From: Paramyrothecium sp. XJ0827
Lineage: Eukaryota > Ascomycota > Sordariomycetes > Hypocreales > Stachybotryaceae
Assembly (NCBI GenBank): GCA_020881915.1
Contig: JAJFPB010000006.1
Span: 1,054,001-1,118,000 of the forward strand
DNA: 64,000 nt
Direction: 5' to 3'
The DNA itself: not shown here
How positions within the stretch are numbered: the first letter of the stretch is position 1
Below: more model-generated notes on this DNA
Database searches by the model: none
Told to the model about the DNA's origin: nothing
The model's input: the letters and a program-made list of their open reading frames with translations, nothing else

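Larger units (their letters stand above)
54240..64000 (-). repeat. Three-module unit, copy 1 (T0 to A3)
   Basis: First visible copy of a unit T-C-A-T-C-A-T-C-A, about 9.76 kb. Each position resembles the same position in the next two copies more than its neighbours: T0/T3/T6, C1/C4/C7 (GSxLNR, V/I-TKY), A1/A4/A7, C2/C5/C8 (FPxTKxQEGLLAL), A2/A5/A8, C3/C6/C9 (VKQPGSYI). Seen by eye on the translation; boundaries are set at the A-T linkers. Confidence 0.8.

Noticed and set aside
63958..63960. In-frame ATG as the start of the synthetase
   Set aside because: The frame stays open upstream, and the 13 codons before it are an A-T linker matching those before T3 and T6. It is an internal Met (TEME-type) of T0.
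3862..64000. Many frames of 60-200 codons antisense to or in other frames of the synthetase
   Set aside because: They recur at the same place in each module and follow from codon use of conserved motifs; none has its own domain.
3862..64000. 3.25-kb periodicity as a transposon or satellite array
   Set aside because: The period equals one C-A-T module, is coding throughout and is diverged in DNA as expected for paralogous modules.
3862..64000. Epimerization, methyltransferase or thioesterase domains
   Set aside because: Module lengths are uniform, each T is followed directly by C (or R at the end), and no motifs of these domains were seen.

Overview
The window is from a filamentous ascomycete, most likely a member of the Hypocreales (the order that includes Trichoderma and Tolypocladium). 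I infer this from the gene content: a single uninterrupted fungal non-ribosomal peptide synthetase (NRPS) frame of at least 60.1 kb with the domain order and motif wording of peptaibol synthetases, plus a fungal ankyrin-repeat gene. I cannot name the species from sequence alone.

Layout. Positions 1-553 are non-coding upstream DNA. Positions 554-2464 (+) encode an ankyrin-repeat protein of 636 residues. Positions 2465-3858 are a gene-poor stretch between the two convergent genes, ending in a strongly strand-asymmetric pyrimidine/purine-rich segment that forms the 3' flank of the synthetase. Positions 3859-64000 (-) are the C-terminal part of a giant peptaibol synthetase. Its frame stays open through the right edge, so the true start lies outside the window. 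Visible here are one carrier domain (T0) of a preceding module, 18 complete condensation-adenylation-thiolation (C-A-T) modules, and a C-terminal NAD(P)H-dependent thioester reductase domain. No epimerization, methyltransferase or thioesterase domain is seen. Modules recur every 3.22-3.29 kb.

How it works. Each A domain selects an amino or imino acid and loads it on its T domain. The C domains extend the chain in order, and the reductase domain releases it reductively, giving the C-terminal amino alcohol typical of peptaibols. The visible part specifies at least 19 residues. Modules 3, 6, 13 and 16 (and probably 15) carry the pocket type I associate with alpha-aminoisobutyrate/isovaline.

The most interesting point is internal. 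The protein is built from larger repeated units. A three-module unit of about 9.74 kb occurs three times in tandem (modules 1-3, 4-6, 7-9, including the preceding T domain). A second family of units covers modules 10-13 and 14-16, with module 12 looking like an extra A-T-C duplication. This predicts a peptide with a three-residue periodicity (Aib-like, group-1 residue, group-2 residue) in its N-terminal half. That pattern does not fit the alamethicin or trichorzianin sequences I know. It recalls peptaibols with a repeating three-residue motif such as gichigamin A of Tolypocladium.
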